From assembly GCA_009760855.2 (NCBI GenBank), contig WPIO01000048.1, positions 138,501 to 202,500 on the forward strand: a stretch of DNA of 64,000 bases, in the 5' to 3' direction. The notes below the pieces were generated by a model that saw only the letters and a list, made by a program, of their open reading frames with translations, searched no databases and was not told the DNA's origin. Shown here piece after piece: positions 48,111 to 61,547 of the stretch. Position numbers and translations under genes: made by a program. Source of the stretch: Cristatella mucedo. Lineage: Eukaryota > Bryozoa > Phylactolaemata > Cristatellidae. Positions within the stretch are counted from its first letter, which is position 1. The number at the start of each line of letters is the position of its first letter.

Positions 48111-49380
48111 GTAGACTGCTGTTACCCAAGTTGGTTTTGGAATCGCTGCAAAACATTTAACCTTTCCAGCTGCACAAGCCAACGAAACTCGCGCGTGGGC
48201 ACCAGGTGTCCGGTTGAAACCGCCTGAATCTGGGGCGCTGTGTGGGAGTTTACCGGTGACTACAGCCGTCGAATGGGCGCGATGCAGCCGACCCCTACCC
48301 GCCACCTCCTGGCTCGGGAGCCACCCCCTGTCCATCACAGCGCAGGCGCACCCAGGCACGTGACTGTAGCCGCCGAATAGCGTCCCGCCGCATCGGCATC
48401 TGCTGAGCCCGTGCATTGCTGCGCGGGTAGACGAGCTCGGCTTCGAAGGCTGGACGTGCTGCCTTCTGCTGATGTAGCTGTCATCGTGTCTGATTGCGTT
48501 TCGTCCTCGTACTCGGCAACTGTGCAATGTGCTACTCCAGGCAAGTTATGCACAGCAGCGCTACCGCAGCTTGGCGGCGATCCCGACGGCGTTCGCAGTT
48601 GCATGCCAGCGCCCCGGCTCAGCTGCTGCACTGGGTAGTTAGGGATGACGCATCGGTAGGCGCCGATGCTGCCGACGCACTGAGGCTTATGGCGTACAGT
48701 GCCTCGGATCTCCAGGCACGATGTACTCGGTCTAAAGGGGCTGGCGTAGCGTACTGCGAGGCATTCTTAGGCTACCCAGAGGTGCTGACTTTGCCTGCAA
48801 GATCCTACCCAATCTAGCGTAGGCGTAGACAACGGATTTCTGTAACGAGACCATGCTGTCCACTGTAACATTTCAATCATCGTCATCATGTCGGCGTGGC
48901 AGCTGCACTGATTCGAGGTCTTGTCGATTGCAATAGTCCGCAGTGGGTTTTGGCATGTCTACTTTCTTCCTACCTGTCTACCGGTACAAAAGAATCCTTA
49001 AAGGAGACTCTAATCACGTTTGTAAGGAGTCCGGACAGAGTCCGCTCTCATGCACACACAAATCTTCGCTCCAGGAAGAGTGGGTCCATCTTTAAAGCCG
49101 TAACGGATTTTGCATACATGGAAGATGGGAAGATGGCAGGCATTGACAAACAGACGGACTTTGTGAGCGAGCAATAGAGTTCATGCGTCAATGCGCGAGT
49201 GTATGCGAATTGCGATTGAGTACCCAGTGCATATGTGGGGGCACGTGAGCAAGGAAAGAGGAAACAAGATTGCATGTGTAGCCCATGTGTTTATGGTTAT
49301 GTGCATACGTGTATATGGTTGTGCGAAAGAGAGACGAATAGAGTGCGGGAAGAAGAGGAAGAAGAGAACTGAGTGTAAGA

Positions 49381-49471
<91 letters not shown>

Positions 49472-51077
49472 GCAGAGACAGAGAGACAGAGAGACAGAGA
49501 AAGACACAGAGATCGCGAGAGAGAGAGAGAGAAGACAAGATACCCAGAGAGACTGACAGATGGAAAACGGCAGCGTCTGGCATGCAGTGTCGGCTCTGCA
49601 CGCACGCACAAATACTGCTGTAAAGCTTTCACGTCAGAGGCACAAGTCTCGTGTCGCGTATGTCTAATCAAAGGGGCGGCAATGCCACTGCTTGATCTGA
49701 TGATCTGGTGTACCCTCTCAGTGAACTGCCGTGGCAGTCTTTTTTTACGCTGTCCGGCTACTTCCGCAGGTGCTCTGCTCGTAGGCAACTTGTGCTGCTG
49801 TCTCTCGAAGCCTTGGCGGCACTGTGACTCGTATGAGCACCTGGCCCGCGCGTGCGGCCCGACGCTAGCAGCCGCGCTCCAAGCAGCCGCTAGCTTTTCT
49901 ATTTAGCGAGCGATGCAGTCAGCGACCAACCTTTTTTAATCTGCGCTTGATCCGACAGGCTCACCCGCCCGCTCCAGCTGATTGACGGGCGTCACGCAGC
50001 CGCTACGGATAGGGCACGAGGCTTGATCGCGACTTGGATGCATAAGTTAGCAATTTGTGGCTGCTGCAGGGGCGGCTGCAGCAGCTGGGGCAGCTGACTG
50101 CTCAGTAGCAAAGCGACGAGCGGACGCTGACTGGGCACGTACGTGGCTGCGGTAGCTGCGGCCATGATCGCGAGGAGCAGATCGAATAAACTTAGGGCGC
50201 AGCTTAATCGTTCTGCCACGATGCCGGCCCAAGACGCCTAGTCTGCGGCATCCGGTGGTGGAAGTGCGGCCGCCGCAACATTTTTTCAGCCGCCGGTGCG
50301 GACAGCCAGCTCTTAGTTCGGCGCATCCTGCATGCGACGGCAATTGCTCATACAGCTCTGCAGGCCGCCGCCGCCGCATGCTCGGCCGCCTCCGCGAGTT
50401 CCGAGCGGCTGTATGCTGCGTTTTCGTGCGCCCTGCACAGTGCGTCTCCAAAGCAGGTGGCGCGCTTCGTCTTAATCGGGGGTATGAGAGGTCACAATCA
50501 ACTGGGCTGCGCGAGCGCGTCGGCGGGTTTGGCCGCGGTAGCCGCGGGTCTGAAAACGAAGCGGCATAGGCCGGCCGCGGACAACTACCCTAGGAGGTCC
50601 GAAGCGGGCGGCGGCGCTCGCTTTGATGTGGGATGCTCGCCTTGATGTGGGGCGACATCAGCGACCGACTCTAGCTGTTCAGCGACCGTCGCTCGGCTCC
50701 AGTGCCGAATTGGCCACCCGCGGCGAGTGCTCGGCGACTGCTGCAGCCGCCGATTCACCGCGAGTCGGGCCCGCTAAGCGGCCCTGCGACGGCAAAGAGC
50801 GTAGATCAAGCCGATTATCTATTAGATCTGTCCCTAAATAGTGCGGCGGCGGCGGCGGTGCTGGGTTGGGGGTAGCGGCTCGCACCGCTGCCGCCAGCGA
50901 GTGCGCCTGGCTTCCAGCTGCGCCGGGCGAGCGCCTTCCGGCCAGCGGCGTCAGCGGCGCCGCCAAACGAATTTACGAAAATAAAACGATTTTCGAATTC
51001 CAGCTCGTCGCTGCTGCGATGCTGACTCCGATGGTCAGAGGGCAGCGAGAAGGCGGTTGGGGTGGGGTAGCGCTTCG

Positions 51078-51250
51078 GTGAGCCGCGATAGCACGCTAGG
51101 TAAGGCGGTTGCTTTTCACAACCTTCATCCCGAGGTCGTGGGTTCGAATCATGTGGTGGGTGATTCTTTATCGTAGCTGCGAGCGGTGGCGATAGCCATT
51201 AAGGCTCTTCTGTCGCAAAGCAAAAGAGGCTGTTAAATCAGCAGGTATTT
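51078..51250 (+). mobile_element. SINE family 1 copy in unit B
   Basis: Same position, orientation and flanks (TAGCGCTTCGGTGAGCCGCG) as the unit A copy; B box GGTTCGAATCA. Confidence 0.9.
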
Positions 51251-51974
51251 TTTACGAGCTCAGGGGGCGGCCGGCCAGTTACAGCCGCCGCCCTGCCGCC
51301 ACCCGTTCACCTTCCCCCGCACCTTTCCGGCGGTCGCTAGCTAGCTAGCTCGGGAAGGATGCCCGACGTCCGTAAGCGTGCGCTGATTCAGTCGACTTTG
51401 TCGTGCGACGCGTCGAGTTTCTCCGTGCGCAGCCGTGAGCCGAGATTCCGCTACGTCTCTGAGCTGCCAGCCCTCTGAGCCCGACCCCGCCATCAGCAGC
51501 AGGTGCAACGCAAGCCGCCGATCGCCAGCTCGTCGCTGCCCGAGCCCGCCGCCGCCGCCGCCACGCGTATGCCTACACCGCCGCGGCCTCTGCGTCGGTG
51601 ACGCCAACGGGTACGCCGCAGCCACCAGCGCCGGATAACGGTGCGACGCTGTGCTCTGGGTAACGATGCGGAGCGGCGGTTAGCTTTGCTGCTCTAGGCT
51701 GAGTCGGGCCGCAAGCATGCATACACAGCACATTCCTTACCCTTTTACCAGACAATAAGGTTCGCCCTACGGTATCGCACACCACAGACGGCATTTTTTC
51801 ATTGTGTGTGTGTGTGTTTGTAAATTACGGTAGTTGCATTTAAAAATACACAAGTGAGTGATTACCCGTATTTTATCAGCTTCGCGGGGGTTGGAAAATA
51901 ACACGGACCAAACCGCCGTGCTGGGCACGCTCGGCTTGCTAGCGGCTGCTGCTTCAGCCGTCAACGTCAGCCAG

Positions 51975-52340
51975 GAAGTGTAAATTGAAATATGTATCGA
52001 TGTATATATATATTCACAAATTAGTGATTACTCGGCGTTTCTCAGCTTTGCGAAAAATTGATGGAGAAAATGACGGGGCACGAACCGCCGCTAGCCCTGT
52101 AGGCGGCGGAGGAAGCTTCAGCTGTCTCTCCGCAGTTAGCGTGGGCTGCGACGGATTTAGCACTGAGCGAGGCTGTGACGAATTCAGCACCAAAGGACCT
52201 GTGGCCAATGACGTAGCGCAAGGTTCCGGAGCTGTCTATCGCAAGGACCCGTCGATTCCATGGTTTGCGACTGAACGGTGCGAGTCCGTGATAGCTTCGC
52301 TAGCCTTTTCTCTCTCTCACCCTCTCACTCTCCCGCTCTC

Positions 52341-52393
<53 letters not shown>

Positions 52394-54965
52394 CTCTTCT
52401 CTCTCATCACTATTGCTATATCGCCGTCGCTGAGACACTGGACTGAGATAGTGCAACCAGCAAAGTAATAACGTGATAACGACTATGACATTTTCACCGT
52501 ACCCTTAGAGAGCCAAATCTCATTCAAGGCACTTTGCACATGCGCACATAATAGCAACTTATTTAAGAAGCGCGTCAATTAGTTGCGGATAGCGTTCGTG
52601 GACGCGGACGGAGCGAGCGCTGCCATAAGAAGCTGGTTTTAGCAGCTATGCAGAATTCAGCCTCCAGCGGTCCAACGCGGTATTCGTAAGTGCACGGAGC
52701 AGTATAGCGGCTCGTGTTTTGTAACGGTCGCAGTCCATCTCGAGGAGCCGGATTTGCGCTCGCAGCGCGTATCTCAGCCTTCACTTCGACGGAGCCGCGC
52801 GCACCGCGTTTTCGCGCCCCATCTTTGCCGAGCTCTCCGCGGCCGGCGCTCCTATCGACGCCTCGGCGGCTCTCGAGGTCGCGCGGCCCGCCGTTGCGAA
52901 AAAAGCCATGCGGAGCTAGCCGAGCATCTGTCGCTGAAATGCCTCGCAAATTGCCACGGGCAGTGGACGACACTGGGTGTTTGCTCGCGAAACGACGCCT
53001 GAAGCCGCTGCCTGTCTTCGCGGCAGTCAGATAGGAGCTGCTGCCGCCCCCTCCCTCCCCCCGGCCGACGCCGACGCCGCCGCCGCCACCGAGCTCCCAC
53101 GCGGGGCCCTTATTGCGAACCGCGATTATGAGTCACCAGATAACCGCGACGGCTCCATGCTCCAACTGGGCGCCGAGCGGCTATTTTCGAAGGCTAAATT
53201 TAAATTCCGTCGGCAATTAGCTGCTTCCCGACTGAGCCGGTGCACCGACTGGGTAGCATAAGCTGGCGACGCTAAGCCGCCGCCTCCGCGAAGGGTCGGT
53301 CATTGAGTCGTCAAGCGTGACCAGCCGCGTCCTCGCTCTGACTGCACGGCTTGTCAAGTCTACCGCTTGCTTCCGAAAATGTTTTCCCCCTTCAGCACTG
53401 CTGGCTACCGCTTGCAGCTGTCCGCTACAGCTGCAAGAGCATTTCATTTTGTACGATACTCAGCTGGAGCTGATGCCGCTTATCGCTCGGCGCGACGGCG
53501 AAGTTCGCTGACACGCACATCCGGGTAGCTGCGTCTCGCCGTGGCAACTGAGACCTCTCCGCCCCTAGGCCACCGCTGGCCGCTGCTTGAGCGGTTTAGC
53601 GGGCGGCGTGCGTACCCGCCTGCAGCCCAGCGCGCCCTCGAAAACCGCAGCGCTCCACCGAAGCTCAGTGCGGCGCCCCTCCCCCAGGCTACCGGTGCCT
53701 CCTCCCAACCCGTGCTCATGATTGCATAACAAGTCGCAGAAGAAAAGCGTCCTTTACTTCCTCTGCATCCATATCCAGGCCGCAGCCGCCGCATGCTCGG
53801 CCGCCTCCCCGAGTTCCCAGCGGCTGTTTGCTGCGTTTTCGTGCGCCTTGCACAGTGCGTCTCCAAAGCAGGTGGCGCGCTTCGTCTTAATCGGGGGTAT
53901 GAGAGGTCACAATCAACTGGGCTGTGTGAGCGCGTCGGCGGGTTTGGCCGCAGTAGCCGCGGGTCTGAAAATGCAGCGGCATTGGCCGGCCGCGGACAAC
54001 TGCCCTAGGAGGTCCGAAGCGGGCGGCGGCGATCGCCTTGATGTGGGATGCTCGCCTAGATGTGGGGCGACACCAGCGACCAACTCGAGCTGTTCAGCGA
54101 CCGTCGCTCGGCTCCAGTGCCGCATTGGCCACCCGCGGCGATTGCATCGGCGACGGCTGCAGCCGCCGATTTGCCGCGAGTCGGGCAGCTAGGCGGCCCA
54201 GCGATGGCTAAGAGCGTAGATCATCAAGCCGATTATCGATTAGATCTCTCCCTAAATAGCGCGGCGGCGGCGGCGGCGGCGGCGGTGCTGGGTTGGGGGT
54301 AGCGGCTCGCACCGCCGCCGCCGCCAGCGAGCCCGCCAGGCTTCCCGCTGCGACAGGCGAGCGCCTACCGGCCAGCGGCGTCAGCGGCGCCGCCAAACGA
54401 ATTCGCGAAAAGAAAACGATTTTTCAATTCCAGCTCATTGCTGCTGCGATGCTGACTCTGACGGTCAGACGGCAGCGGGAAGGCGTTTGGGGTGGGGTAG
54501 CGCTTCGGTGAGCCGCGATAGCACGCTGGGTAAGGCGGTTGCTTTTCACAACCTCCATCCCGAGGTCGTGGGTTCGAATCATGCGGTGGGTGATTCTTTA
54601 TCGTAGCTGCGAGCGGCGGCGATAGCCATTAAGGCTCTTCAGTCGCACAGCAAAAGAGGCTGTTAAATCAGCAGGTATTTATACGAGCTCAGGGGGCGGC
54701 CGGCCGGTCACAGCTGCCGCCACCCATTCTCCTCCCCCCCGCACCTTTCCGGCGGTCGCTAGCTAGCTAGCTCGGGAAGGATGCCCGACGTTCGTAAGCG
54801 TGCGCTGATTCAGTCAACTTTGTCGTGCGAAGCGTCGAGTTTCTCCGAGCGCAGCCGTGAGCCGAGATTCCGCTACGTCTCTGAGCTGTTAGCACTCTGA
54901 GCACGACCCGGCGTTTTGCTCGGCGTATCTCAGCTTTACGCGAAATGGAGAGAAAATGACGGAGC
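51975..54965 (+). repeat. segmental array unit C (internally deleted)
   Basis: Alpha 51.98-52.30 differs from unit B alpha by only a couple of bases over about 300. Then (CT)n 52310-52404, beta 52.56-53.55, a delta remnant to 53.77, and a jump into the middle of gamma (GCCGCATGCTCGGCCGCC). It skips most of delta and all of epsilon. It ends with SINE 1 (54508-54680) and the GCTAGCTAGCTAGC marker at 54.76 kb. The beta ORF is frameshifted by an extra A near 52.90 kb. Confidence 0.87.
54508..54680 (+). mobile_element. SINE family 1 copy in unit C
   Basis: Same insertion site as in units A and B; B box GGTTCGAATCA. Confidence 0.9.
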
Positions 54966-55360
54966 ACGAAGTTTATTGAAATATGTATCGATGTATATAC
55001 ATATTCACAAATTACTGATTACTCGGAGTTTCTCAGCTTTGCGATACTGCGATATTTGATGTGATATTTGCGATACACTGAGATAGTGCAACCAGCAAAG
55101 TAATAACGTAATAACGCCAATGACATTTTCACAGTACCCTTAGAGAGCCGAATCTCTTTCGAGCCACTTTGCGTTTTCGCGAATAAATGCAACTTGTTAA
55201 GGAAGCGCGTCAATTGGTTGCGGATTGCGTTCGTGGACGCGGACGGAGCGAGCGGCTGCCATAAGAAGCTGGTTTTAGCAGCTATGCAGAATTTCGCCTC
55301 CAGCGGTCCAGCGCGGTATTCGCGATTGCACGGAGCAGTATAGCGGCAGGCTCATTATAA

Positions 55361-55750
55361 CAGTCGCAATCCATCGCGAAGAGCCGGATTTTCACTCGCG
55401 GCGCGTATCTCAACCTTCACTTCAACGGAGCCGCACGTGCAGCGTTCTCGCGCCGCGTCTTTGCCGTGCTCTCCGCTGCCGGTGCTCTTATCGTCGCCTC
55501 GGCGGCTCTCGAGGTCGCGCGGCCCGCCGCGGCGAAGAAGCCATGCGGAGCTAGCCGAGCATCTGTCGCTGAAATGCCTCGCAAATTGCCACGGGCAGTG
55601 GACGACGCTAGGTGTTTGCTCGCGAAACGACAGCTGAAGCTGCTGCCTGTCTTCGCGGCAGTCAGATTGCAGCTGCTGCCGCAGCTACCTCCCCACCCCG
55701 GCCGACGCCGCCACCCCCGCCACTGCCGAGCTCCCACGCGGGGCCCTTAG
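55361..55750 (+). CDS. array open frame (beta ORF), unit D copy
   Basis: 130 codons after a TAA at 55358: YLNLHFNGAARAAFSRRVFA, VLSAAGALIVASAALEVARP, AKKPCGASRASVAEMPRKLP, CLLAKRQLKLLP, then a different Pro-rich end. Same frame as units A and B. Unknown product, no ATG at the start. Confidence 0.26.
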   Translation, partial: QSQSIAKSRIFTRGAYLNLHFNGAARAAFSRRVFAVLSAAGALIVASAALEVARPAAAKKPCGASRASVAEMPRKLPRAVDDARCLLAKRQLKLLPVFAAVRLQLLPQLPPHPGRRRHPRHCRAPTRGP

Positions 55751-57017
55751 TGCGAACCGCGATTATGAGTCACCAGTTAACCCCGACGGCGCCGAGGTCC
55801 AACTGGGCGCCGAGCGGCTATTTTCGAAGGCTAAATTTAAATTCAGTCGGCAATTAGCTGCTTCCCGACTGAGCCGGCGCACCGACTGGGTAGCATAAGC
55901 TGGCGACGCTAAGCCGCCGCCTCCGCGAAGGGTCGGTCATTGAGTCGTCAAGCGTGACCAGCCGCGTCCTCGCTCTGACTGCACGGCTTGTAAAGTCTAC
56001 CGCTTTTTTCCGAAAATGTTTTCCCCCTTCCGCGCTGCTGGCTACCGCTTGCAGCTGTCCGCTACAGCTGCAAGAGCATTTTATTTTGTACGATACTCAG
56101 CTGGAGCTGATGCCGCTTATCGCTCGGCGCGATGGCGAAGTTGGCCGACACCCACATCCGGGTAGCTGCGTCTCGCCGTGGCAACTGAGACCTCTCCGCC
56201 CCTAGGCCACCGCTGGCCGCTGCTTGAGCGGTTTAGCGGGCGGCGTGCGTACCCGCCTGCAGCCCAGCGCGCCCACGAAAACCGCAGCGCTCCACCGAAG
56301 CTCAGTGCGGCGTCCCCTCCCCCAGGCCGCCGGTGCCCCCTCCCAACGCGTGCTCGTGGCTGCATAACCAGTCGCAGAAGAAAAGCGTCCTTTACTTCCT
56401 CTGCATCCATATTTGAGCTCAATGCTTTTAGTTAGCGGAGGGCCGAGAGGAGGGCGGGCGTCCCTCAGTGTATTAGCTGGCTCCTGTAATTGCAACCCTC
56501 GCCCACCGGCACTTTGTACAAGGGTGTACGGGGGGGCCTTGGAACCGACAATTTGTCCTGTAGGCGGTGGCCCCCTAGGCAAGCCCGAACTTTAAACAGA
56601 GATCATTCTACGCTTGCTCGCAAAGTAGCGCAAGACGCTGATGCAGATTTTGCTAGTGACTTGTGAGCTGCCGACGGAACAGAGCGGCGTCTTCGATTCG
56701 CTCGCGGAACGGAAGAGACCACTACCAGGTTGTATCTGACTAACTTTCGGAAAGAGTCACATTCGATTAGTAAACTGTAAAAATATCAAGGTCAGCTCAT
56801 TCAACCGCTTCACTCATACTGCGGCAATAGAGCCTTCATGACTATCGTCCGCCGCTTGCAACGAGCCATAGAAAATGTTGTGCTGCTGGAGTTGAACCAG
56901 TGAAAGGGTACGTAGGAAGAGCCCGAACGCGGGCTGCTCACTTCCGCTGAGTCGTTGAGCCCCGCCTACATCCTTTTGGTATCGTGCATGCGGTAGAAGG
57001 TCTTCAACTCTCCTGCT

Positions 57018-57407
<390 letters not shown>

Positions 57408-57761
57408 TGCCAATCGAAGTGCCGGTTCATTCAGCTGCACCCTCCGCCTGGGCAGCGCAGGGTTCTTCGCACCGTCACCATCCGCAGAGGAACGGCGACC
57501 TCGAGCAGGCCTGGAGGATGCCGACGATCGTGGCTGTGGAGTCTCGCGAGAGCTGCAGCCGATCGGCTCCTCTGAGCGACCTGCCCTCCGTCGACGCACG
57601 CAGTGTCGAGAAATTGAGGCCGCTGCCAGCGAGAAAGATGCACGACATTCTCCTGCTTGTGTCGCAGCAGCAAGACCTATACATCGATGCAGCAGATGCT
57701 AAATTCTGCTGACAATTTGAAGATGACATTGCTAAAACAGTAAGCTAGCTGATCAAACAGC

Positions 57762-57807
<46 letters not shown>

Positions 57808-58379
57808 CTGAGAACAGATAGACTGCTGTTACCCAAGTTGGATTAGGAATCACTGAACAATATTTACCCTCTCCAGCTGCGCCAGCCGCTGGGGGGCACG
57901 AGTTTTCCGGTTTAAACCGCCTCATTCTGGGGTGCTGTGTGGGAGTTTACCAGTGAATACAACCGTCAAATGGGCGCGATGCAGCCGCCCCTAGCTACCG
58001 CTCCCTGGCTCGGAGCCGCCCCTGTCCACCATAGCGCAGGCGCACTCAGGCACGTGACTGTAGCCGCCGAATGGCGTCCAGCCGCCGAGGCATCTGCGAG
58101 CCCACGCTCAGCTGGGTGGGTAGACAAGCTCGGCTTCGGAGGCTAGACGTGCTGCCTTCTGTTGGTGAAGCTGTCATCGTGTCTGATTGCGTTTCGTCCT
58201 CGTGCTCGGTGACTGTGCAATGTGCTCCTCCAGGCAAGTTATGCACAGCAGCGCTACCGAAGCTCGGCTGCGATCCCGACGGCGTGGGCAGTTGCATGCC
58301 AGCGCCCCGGCTCAGCTGCTGCACTGGGTAGTTAAGAATGACGCATCGGTTGGCGCCGATGCTGCCGACGCACCGAGGC

Positions 58380-58430
58380 TTATGGCGCATATGGCGTACA
58401 TGACGCACATGGCTCACATGGCGTACAGTG
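58380..58430 (+). repeat. 9-bp repeat ATGGCGCAT, five units
   Basis: Units ATGGCGCAT, ATGGCGTAC, ATGACGCAC, ATGGCTCAC, ATGGCGTAC. Unit B has a single copy at 48.69 kb, so the expansion (36 bases) is specific to unit D and leaves the reading frame unchanged. Confidence 0.9.
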
Positions 58431-59095
58431 CCTCGGATCTCCAGGCGCGATGTACTCGGTCTAAAGGGGCTGGCATAGCGTACTGGGAGGCATTCTTAGG
58501 CTACCCAGAGGTGCTGACTTTGCCTGCAAGATCCTACCCAATCTAGCGTAGGCGTAGACAACGGATTTCTGTAACGAGACCACGCTGTCCACTGTTACAT
58601 TTCAATCATCGGCGTGGCAGCTGCACTGATTCGAGGTCTTGTCGATTGCAATACTCCGCAGTGGGTTTTGGCATGTCTACTTTCTTCCAACTTGTCTCTG
58701 TACCGGTGCAAGGGAATTCTTAAGGGAGACTCCCATCACGTTTGTAAGGAGTCCGGACAGAGTCAGCTCTCATGCACACGCGAATCTTCGCTCCAGGAAG
58801 AGTGGGTCCATCCTTAAAGCCGTAATGGATGGCCCATACATTGAAGATGGGCAGCTGGCAGGCATCGACAAACAGTTGGATATTGCGAGCCAGCAATTGA
58901 GTTCGTACGTCAATGCGTGAGAGTATGCGAATTGCGATTGAGTATCCAGTGCATATGTGGGGGCAAGTGGGCAAGGAAAGGAGGTAACAAGATTTTATGT
59001 GTAGCCCATGTGTTTATGGTTATGTGCATATGGTTGTGCGAAAGAAAGACGAATAGAGTGAACAAACGAACGAATGAAGACGAGAACTGAGTGTA

Positions 59096-59136
<41 letters not shown>

Positions 59137-59191
59137 GACTGAGACAAACAGAGAGGGAGAGAGAGAGAGAGTGAGAGAGAGGACAAAACTT

Positions 59192-59378
59192 GGTGAGCCG
59201 TGATGGTCACACTAGGTAAGGTGGTTGCTTTCATGACACGGTCATGAGGTCGTGGGTGCGATTCCTGTGGTGGGCGATCCTTTATCGCCACTGCAAGCGG
59301 TGGTGATAGCCATCAAGGCTTTTCTGTCACTATACAAAAAAAACTGCTTAAGCAGCTAAGATTTATTTATTATTATGT
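59192..59378 (+). mobile_element. SINE family 1, independent insertion in unit D
   Basis: GGTGAGCCGTGATGGTCACA, B-box-like GGTGCGATTCC, body GCAAGCGGTGGTGATAGCC, tail TTTATTTATTATTATG. It sits at the end of a (GA)n tract where units A and B have none. Confidence 0.9.
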
Positions 59379-60343
59379 AAGATAGATACCGAGAGAAACC
59401 AACAGATAAAAAATGGCAGCGTCTGGCACGCAGTGTCGGTTCTGCAGGCTTGCACGAATACTGCTGTAAAGCTTCCACGTCAGAGGCACAAGTCTCGTGT
59501 CGTGTATGTCTAATCAAAGGGGCGGCAGTGCCATTCCTTGGTCTGGTGCACCCTCTCAATGAGCGGCCGTGATAGTCTTTTTTTTACACTGTCCGCCCAC
59601 TTCTGCAGGTGCTCTGCTCGTAGGCAACTTGTACTGTAGTCTCTCGAAGCCGCGGCGGCACTGTGACTCGTACGAGCACCTGGCCAGCACGTGCGGCCCG
59701 ACGCATGCACGACGCGACGCACGCTAGCAGCCGCTCTCCACTAGTAATTCGTGGTGGCTGCAGCAGCTGGGGCAGGTGACAGCTGCAGCAGCAAAGCGAC
59801 GAGCCGTCGCTGACTGGGCACGTCCGTGGCTGCGGTAGCTGCGGCGGCGTACGGGAGGAGCGGGTCGAATTAAATTAGGGCGCAGCTTAATCGTTCTGCC
59901 ACGATGCCGGCCCAAGAGGCCCAGTCTGCGGCATCCGGTGGTGGAAGTGCGGCTGCCGCAACTTCTTTTTCAGCCGCCGGTGCGGACAGCCAGCTCTGAG
60001 CACGGCGCTTCCTGCGAGCGCTTCCTGCGTGCGCTTCCTGCGTGCGACGGCAGGTGCTCGTACAGCGCTAGCGCTGCAGGCTGATGCCGCCGCCGCACGC
60101 TCGGCCGCCTGCGGGCGTTCCGCGCGGTTGTCTGCTGCGTTTTCGTGCCCCTGCACAGTGCGTCTCCAAAGCAGGTGGCGCGCTTCGTCCTAATCGGGGG
60201 TAGGAGAGGTCATAATCAACTGGGCTGTGCGAGCGCGTCGGCGGGTTTAGCCGCGGTAGCCGCGGGTCTGAAAACGCAGCGGCATTGGCCGGCCGCGGAC
60301 AACTGCCCTAGGAGGTCCGAAGCGGGCGCCGGCGCTCGCTTTG

Positions 60344-60559
60344 ATGTGGGATGCTCGCCTTGATGTGGGGCGACGTCTGCGACTGACTCTAGCTGTTCAG
60401 CGACCGTCGCTTGGCTCCAGTGCCGCATTGGCCACCCGCGGCGAGTGCTCGGCGACGGCTGCAGCCGCCGATTCACCGCGAGTCGGGCAGCTAGGCGGCC
60501 CTGCGACGGCAAAGAGCGTAGATCAAGCCGATTATCTATTAGATCTGTCCTTAAATAGC

Positions 60560-60591
<32 letters not shown>

Positions 60592-60604
60592 GGGTTGGGG
60601 GTAG
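60344..60604 (+). CDS. array open frame with poly-Ala tract, unit D copy
   Basis: MWDARLDVGRRLRLTLAVQR ... DQADYLLDLSLNS, about 10 Ala, VLGWG. Only a few residues differ from the unit A copy outside the Ala run. Coding status is unproven. Confidence 0.22.
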
Positions 60605-61465
60605 CGGCTCGCACCGCCGCCGCCAGCGAGCCCGCCTGGCTTCCAGCTGCGCCGGGCGAGCGCCTTCCGGCCAGCGGCGTCAGCGGCGCCGCCAAACGAA
60701 TTGGCGTCAGCGGCGACGAATTTACGAAAAGAAAACGATTTTCGAATTCCATCGTGTCGCTGCAGCGATGCTGACTCCGATGGTCAGAGGGCGGCGGGAA
60801 GACGGGTGGGGTGTGGAGGTAGCGTTACGAGCGTAGGGTCGGGGGACGGCCGGCCGGTCACAGCCGCCCGCTGCCGCCGCCCGTTCCCGCCGCACCTTTC
60901 CGGCGGTCGCTAGCTAGCTAGCTCGGGAAAGATGCCCGACCTCCGTAAGCGTGCGCTGGTTAGGTCGACTTTGCGTGCGATGTGTTCGCAGCAGCAGCCC
61001 CGCGGTCGTCAGTTCTCGCTGCCTGCCGCGCGTCCGCCTGTGCCGCCGCGGCTTCTGCGTCGGCTATGCCGATGCGACGTACGCCGCCGTCAGCAGCACA
61101 GAATAATAAAGATAACGGTGCGACGCTGTGCGCTAGGGAACGATGCCGAGCAGCGGTTAGCTAGGCTGAGTCGGGCCGCATGCACGCATACACAGTACAT
61201 CCCTTACCATTCCACCAGAAAATAAGCTTCGCCCTACGGTATCGTGCACCGCAGATGGCCTTTTTTTATTGTGTTATTTTTTAAATTACATAAATAAATA
61301 TATATATGTATATATGAATATGTATATATATTCGGCGTTTCTCAGCTTTGCGGGGTATTGAGATAGAAAATAACGCGGCAAAAACCGCCGTGACCCCAGG
61401 CGGCGGCGGAAGCTTCAGCCGTTAACGTCAGTCTGCCGACCTAGGGCCCGCCCACCGAAGTACCG

Positions 61466-61473
61466 TATAAAAA
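61466..61473 (+). promoter_or_regulatory. TATA box of the gene at 61.5-63.7 kb
   Basis: TATAAAAA, 75 bases before the proposed start codon (61548); transcription would begin near 61495-61500. It lies in sequence unique to this end of the array. Confidence 0.55.
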
Positions 61474-61547
61474 GCCGCTTTGCCGCTCGAATCGGCCCTT
61501 GTCCTGTGGTGCGATTGGTGTAGCGGCCGGGAAACTTTGAGTTTGCA

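Larger units (their letters stand above)
43236..51974 (+). repeat. segmental array unit B
   Basis: Longest unit: alpha at 43.24, (CT)n 43567-43702, beta 43.86-44.91, an L2/LINE-B insertion 44916-45848, delta 45.85-47.4, a partly duplicated segment and insertion to 48.11, epsilon 48.11-49.36, (GA)n, gamma 49.56-51.3 with a short (GCG)n and SINE 1, then a segment at 51.34-51.97 shared with the right end of unit D. Confidence 0.88.
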
